DNA of 26,113 bases from contig JAVBPT010000002.1 in assembly GCA_031549455.1 (NCBI GenBank), positions 1 to 26,113 on the forward strand, in the 5' to 3' direction. Numbering within the stretch: the first letter of the stretch is position 1; every line of letters starts with the position of its first letter. The DNA comes from JAVBPT01 sp031549455 (GTDB lineage Bacteria; Bacillota; Clostridia; Lachnospirales; JAKSVV01). Shown in pieces: positions 22,928-26,113 of this stretch. The translations under genes were made by a program, and so were the position numbers. A model generated the notes under the pieces. It saw only the letters and a program-made list of their open reading frames with translations. It was not told where the DNA came from and made no database searches.

Positions 22928-24676
22928 TTAATATCCTCTTTCTATTATTTGTTCTAGCAACTGTTCATTCCCAAACCGAAGCCTTTTTGAAATAAAGGCT
23001 TGAGTCATAAACAGATATCTTTCTCTCCCAAGAATTTTTAACCGAATATGGGTGGTTGCCTCTCGAATATCAAACACCCAGTTAATCTCTTTTAGATTGA
23101 GCTGTATTAGGTCCTGAATCCGCTTTAGCCTTTCTTCCTTTTTCACTGTAAGAAGCAAAAGCCTCAAGTAATCCTCATACCCTGGATAAGCCTCTATATT
23201 TGCACCCAACTTCACTCTTTCCCCCAAAAGAAGTTTATCTAAATCATTGAGTGAATAGGCACATAAGATGACATTTTTAACAATTTCAACAGCCGCTTCC
23301 CCTGCCCACCAACCCACGGCCGCAAGTGCGATTAGGTACGCTTTTTCTTTTAATTCTTCGTCGTTATATACATCCACCATATTGAATACAAAGCGAATCA
23401 TCAAGATCTTATTCTTGGTTCCCTTATAATTTTTTAGCTGACTTTCCTTCCCATTTAATACATACTCCACCTCGCACTTAAAAAAACGTTCGTCTCCAAA
23501 CAATCTCTGCTCTACGTTAACTGCATTGTTAAATACATGCAATATGTATTCATTGATGAGTAAATCATTTGTCACCCCTGATATCTCTCCAATGCTTTCA
23601 AGTAAGTTTTTGGATTTTTCTAAATAGCTACTGTAATCGTCAAAATCCTCCTCTAGCTCAGCTTCCGTCTGGGATGGCAACTCTTCAAAAACCGCTTCCG
23701 CTATTCTTTTTTCTTCGATTCCATCGTTCGCATCCAATTTACTTTTTACATCTTTTTTAACACTCTCTCGATTGTCCTCATCCTTATAATCCTTTACCTT
23801 TTCGTATTCCTCTTTCGTAATTCGGTTTGTAACACAAATCATGCCAATAATCGTGATGTTATCAATATCCCCCCTTTCTATCTTTTCAATGTTGGACTCA
23901 AGGGCGGACTTCAGTCTTGTAAGTCCACTGTTTTCAACTTCCTCTTTGAATCGATGAATCTTTATAAGTACGCTCTTGTCTTCATTGCTCTCTTCTTCAA
24001 GCGCCAGAAGTTCTTTATCAAATGCCTTCTTATCTTCCATAAGCGCATCCAAATCTCGAATGATTCCTTCATGAAGTGTCACAACCTCTGACCGACTAGT
24101 CCTGCCATCCGAAACCCTTTCAATGCAGTTTTCAAGGCAGAGATTCTCCACGCCGATTGACCGGTTGATGCGATCTATTTTTTCATACATCGCATACATC
24201 CTAGATTCTATCACAAGCTTGGACTTTAAAACCTCCTTATTCTCCTCCCCCTGATTCTCCCGGCTCACATTTTGAATGAACTGCAAAATGCGTTCTACAC
24301 CGACGTAACCAATTGCGCTTATAATCTGCCTTTCCATCTCCGCTAAATCTTCTAGTGTCTTTTGTTTCTCAACAAAGAGCCCAGTATTCCTATACTTACT
24401 CAGATCCACCTCTTTCATATTTTGAGTAAAGTAATTTTGTATCGCTCTTTCCATCTCATATGTATTTAAATCCCGCACCGCATAGAGCATGTAATCTTCT
24501 TTGAGCTCTCTATTATACCCTGCAAGAACTGAGTCAACTGCCACCGTTCCGGCACGCTCCACTTTACTATTTATATACTTTACCCTAGCTATATCGATCA
24601 ACAGACAGGTGATGAGAAGAAAAGCTGAAAGCACAATCATCAGATAAATGGAAATGGATCCTTCCTCACTTTTCAT
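22928..24676 (-). CDS. DUF5702 family protein of Tad locus
   Basis: A 582-residue protein with an N-terminus like its neighbours (MKSEEGSISIYLMIVL) and one hydrophobic segment (about 9-29). The position equal to Glu +5 is Tyr (Y11), so it departs from the pilin rule and may not be cleaved. The next ~70 residues contain VKYINSKVERAGTVAVDS and LAGYNRELKEDYMLYAV, the conserved opening of DUF5702 as I know it. Long charged helices (about 125-330) suggest coiled coils. It is a TadG-like extracytoplasmic subunit by position. It overlaps the upstream TadE-like gene by 11 bases. Confidence 0.8.
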   Translation of the reverse strand: MKSEEGSISIYLMIVLSAFLLITCLLIDIARVKYINSKVERAGTVAVDSVLAGYNRELKEDYMLYAVRDLNTYEMERAIQNYFTQNMKEVDLSKYRNTGLFVEKQKTLEDLAEMERQIISAIGYVGVERILQFIQNVSRENQGEENKEVLKSKLVIESRMYAMYEKIDRINRSIGVENLCLENCIERVSDGRTSRSEVVTLHEGIIRDLDALMEDKKAFDKELLALEEESNEDKSVLIKIHRFKEEVENSGLTRLKSALESNIEKIERGDIDNITIIGMICVTNRITKEEYEKVKDYKDEDNRESVKKDVKSKLDANDGIEEKRIAEAVFEELPSQTEAELEEDFDDYSSYLEKSKNLLESIGEISGVTNDLLINEYILHVFNNAVNVEQRLFGDERFFKCEVEYVLNGKESQLKNYKGTKNKILMIRFVFNMVDVYNDEELKEKAYLIALAAVGWWAGEAAVEIVKNVILCAYSLNDLDKLLLGERVKLGANIEAYPGYEDYLRLLLLTVKKEERLKRIQDLIQLNLKEINWVFDIREATTHIRLKILGRERYLFMTQAFISKRLRFGNEQLLEQIIERGY

Positions 24677-25076
24677 TTTTCCATGCTCCTTTAAGATAAA
24701 TATTGTAGTGATCCACTATAAAATCCACCGTATTTAAGAACTTTATTTTGTGGTCCATGGGCAATTCCTTTTTAATTCTGACCTCATTTTTATAAATGGG
24801 ATAGAAATAGGATACCACACGATTAAAGTAAAAACGCACATCAATCTTCTGATCTACCCGAGCAATGCGTCTAATAAAAATGTCCCTTTCCGGGTACTTT
24901 CTTTCTATCTCAACATGATTTGCATGCTTTTGAATGCTCCTATTTTCGTAAATCGTAAGAACGGAACTTTGAAATACATAAATGATGAGTGATAGGATAA
25001 AAATCAAGAAAAACATAATAAATGGTAAGAGGATGGCAATCTCAACTGAAGCACTCCCTTCAGAATCCCAAAACAT
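24666..25076 (-). CDS. TadE-like pilus assembly protein (136 residues)
   Basis: The N-terminus MFWDSEGSASVEIAILLP has G7 followed by SASVE (Glu +5) and a hydrophobic stretch (about 13-36). That is the TadE pattern with a probable prepilin-peptidase site after Gly. The remaining ~100 residues are basic and probably extracytoplasmic. GAGGAGGGG lies near the end of the flp gene, and the ATG abuts the flp stop (TAAATG). It overlaps the DUF5702 gene. The C-terminal part does not recall a named fold to me. Confidence 0.8.
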   Translation of the reverse strand: MFWDSEGSASVEIAILLPFIMFFLIFILSLIIYVFQSSVLTIYENRSIQKHANHVEIERKYPERDIFIRRIARVDQKIDVRFYFNRVVSYFYPIYKNEVRIKKELPMDHKIKFLNTVDFIVDHYNIYLKGAWKNEK

Positions 25077-25283
25077 TTACCGAATCCCCTCCTCTCTTAT
25101 TGTCTCCGGACTAATCTCGATTTCTGTTTTCAAGACATTGTTTAACACAGAAACCGCAAAACTGGTCATTTTGTCCCTAAATATGAGGGCAATGCCCACC
25201 ACCACTGCAATAATGATTACAATTTCCACTGTATTTACACCCCGTTCATCTTTGATAAATCTCTTAACTTTTCCTTTTTTCAT
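25077..25283 (-). CDS. Flp1-family type IVb pilin
   Basis: A 68-residue precursor. A basic leader of 15 residues ends in ERG, followed by VNTVE (Glu20 at +5), and then a hydrophobic helix (about 20-35) and a short polar tail, giving a mature pilin of about 53 residues. This fits the Flp1-like major pilin. The peptidase that would cut it is not inside the window. An AGGAGGAG site precedes the ATG at 25283. It is preceded by the TadC-like gene (35 bp) and followed directly by the TadE-like gene. Confidence 0.88.
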   Translation of the reverse strand: MKKGKVKRFIKDERGVNTVEIVIIIAVVVGIALIFRDKMTSFAVSVLNNVLKTEIEISPETIREEGIR

Positions 25284-25318
25284 AATAAACTCCTCCTATA
25301 ATTTAATTTTTATAGCAA

Positions 25319-26113
25319 TCAGGCTGAAATGGATACCACTGCTGGGTACATGATGAGAAGTAAGATTGCGATAAAGATAAGTACCATTGGGAAAATTAAT
25401 TTGACACTATTCTCCTCTGCACGAACCTTAATTCTATTTTTTTTATAAAGCAGTGCATCTGTCAGCTCGTGACGCAGTGAATTTATGAGCTCCGCATCTC
25501 CACGCCTGATATTGTAGACGATATTGCTAATCACTTTTTTAATTTTTCTGCTCCCTGTCCTCTTGGCAAAATTTTGATAGGCGTTCTTTTGAAACTCACC
25601 ACTTTTAATCTGTTCATGTGTCCGAATCACCTCCTTCATTAATGCATCCTGTGTCACATGGTGACTAGAAATGTACTCCCAGGCCCGAGTAATGGTAAAA
25701 CCAACGTTGAGTAACAATATTAGTTTGGTGAGGAAATAGGGAAGACGCATCTCAATTTCTTCTTTTCTTATCTCTTCCTTTCTTTTTAATTTCGAATAAT
25801 CCCTAATGATTAAGCAAAAGTAAATCGCGAGGAGGAGTATAATTAAAAAAGCTCTTATGTCTTTTTCTTTCTTTACAATGTCTTTCGGAATCCAACCCAC
25901 CTTGGTATGATGTAAATCTGTAATTAACTTTCCGGTCTCCTTCTCATAATAATGTCCATTTTTTATTTTCTCCAGAAGATCACTTTGTGCCTTATAAACG
26001 TTGTCCTCGTCAACCGTCATTTCGCTCTCTTTTATAATCAGATTAAAAGTTTTCCTTTTGGTGACATTGTTTTTGGTTACATACAAATACAATTTTATTT
26101 TTTTGTCTTGATA
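25319..26113 (-). CDS. TadC-like / type II secretion F-domain protein (5' end outside window)
   Basis: The frame is open to the right edge (first codons TAT CAA GAC), so the start lies outside; 264 codons plus stop are seen. A membrane segment (about 100-115 of the visible part) is followed by the F-domain. It includes MRLPYFLTKLILLLNVGFTI, TRAWEYISS and an E-rich IRTHEQIKSGEF segment. Later come RRGDAELINSLRHE and AEENSVKLIFPMVLIFIAI before the terminal membrane segment. This is the inner-membrane platform protein of Tad pili. It is the first gene of the visible Tad run. Confidence 0.85.
   Translation of the reverse strand, partial: YQDKKIKLYLYVTKNNVTKRKTFNLIIKESEMTVDEDNVYKAQSDLLEKIKNGHYYEKETGKLITDLHHTKVGWIPKDIVKKEKDIRAFLIILLLAIYFCLIIRDYSKLKRKEEIRKEEIEMRLPYFLTKLILLLNVGFTITRAWEYISSHHVTQDALMKEVIRTHEQIKSGEFQKNAYQNFAKRTGSRKIKKVISNIVYNIRRGDAELINSLRHELTDALLYKKNRIKVRAEENSVKLIFPMVLIFIAILLLIMYPAVVSISA

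Overview
The window looks like part of a low-GC, endospore-forming Clostridia chromosome, most likely Lachnospirales-like. The basis is AT-rich sequence with strong AGGAGG ribosome sites, the sporulation pair yqfC/yqfD, and a remA-gmk-rpoZ-priA-def block next to rqcH. A Tad-type locus combines DUF5702 and FHA proteins in a way I associate with that group. No species is claimed. Almost everything is on the minus strand; the exceptions are rqcH and a small zinc-ribbon membrane protein.

Layout from the left edge: the 5' end of a possible phospholipase-D family protein (2-169), secG, eno, gpmI, tpiA and recR form one minus-strand run with its own promoter at 4861-4888. A terminator (4914-4945) separates it from rpsO-pnp-ybaB upstream. 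rpsO has a promoter and a structured leader that could bind S15. An unknown 89-residue protein and a cytoplasmic beta-propeller-like protein follow to about 9.8 kb.

From about 9.9 to 12.6 kb lies a gene-poor, decaying accessory stretch. It holds an ORF broken at two identical eight-T tracts, a zinc-ribbon membrane protein, and a CPBP-family membrane protease. The protease gene is bracketed by two roughly 180-bp direct repeats, each carrying a tRNA-Arg(CCU)-like sequence; one copy is clearly degenerate and the other has a defective-looking acceptor stem. A 40-nt near-perfect palindrome lies just beyond.

From 12.6 to 19.05 kb are minus-strand housekeeping and sporulation genes: yqfD, yqfC, a small lipoprotein, yqeY, rpsU (57 residues), def, priA, rpoZ, gmk and remA. 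rqcH reads away divergently at 19.14 kb, and its predicted -10 box lies one base from that of remA. From 20.9 kb to the right edge is a minus-strand Tad/Flp locus in transcription order: TadC-like (cut by the edge), Flp1 pilin, TadE-like, DUF5702, TadE-like, FHA protein.

The genes group into carbon flux (tpiA, gpmI, eno), protein export (secG), RNA turnover and translation (pnp, rpsO, rpsU, def, rqcH, yqeY), DNA repair and replication restart (recR, ybaB, priA), nucleotide metabolism and transcription (gmk, rpoZ), sporulation or matrix control (yqfC, yqfD, remA) and surface pilus assembly. I see no CRISPR array, transposase, phage gene or clear defence system.
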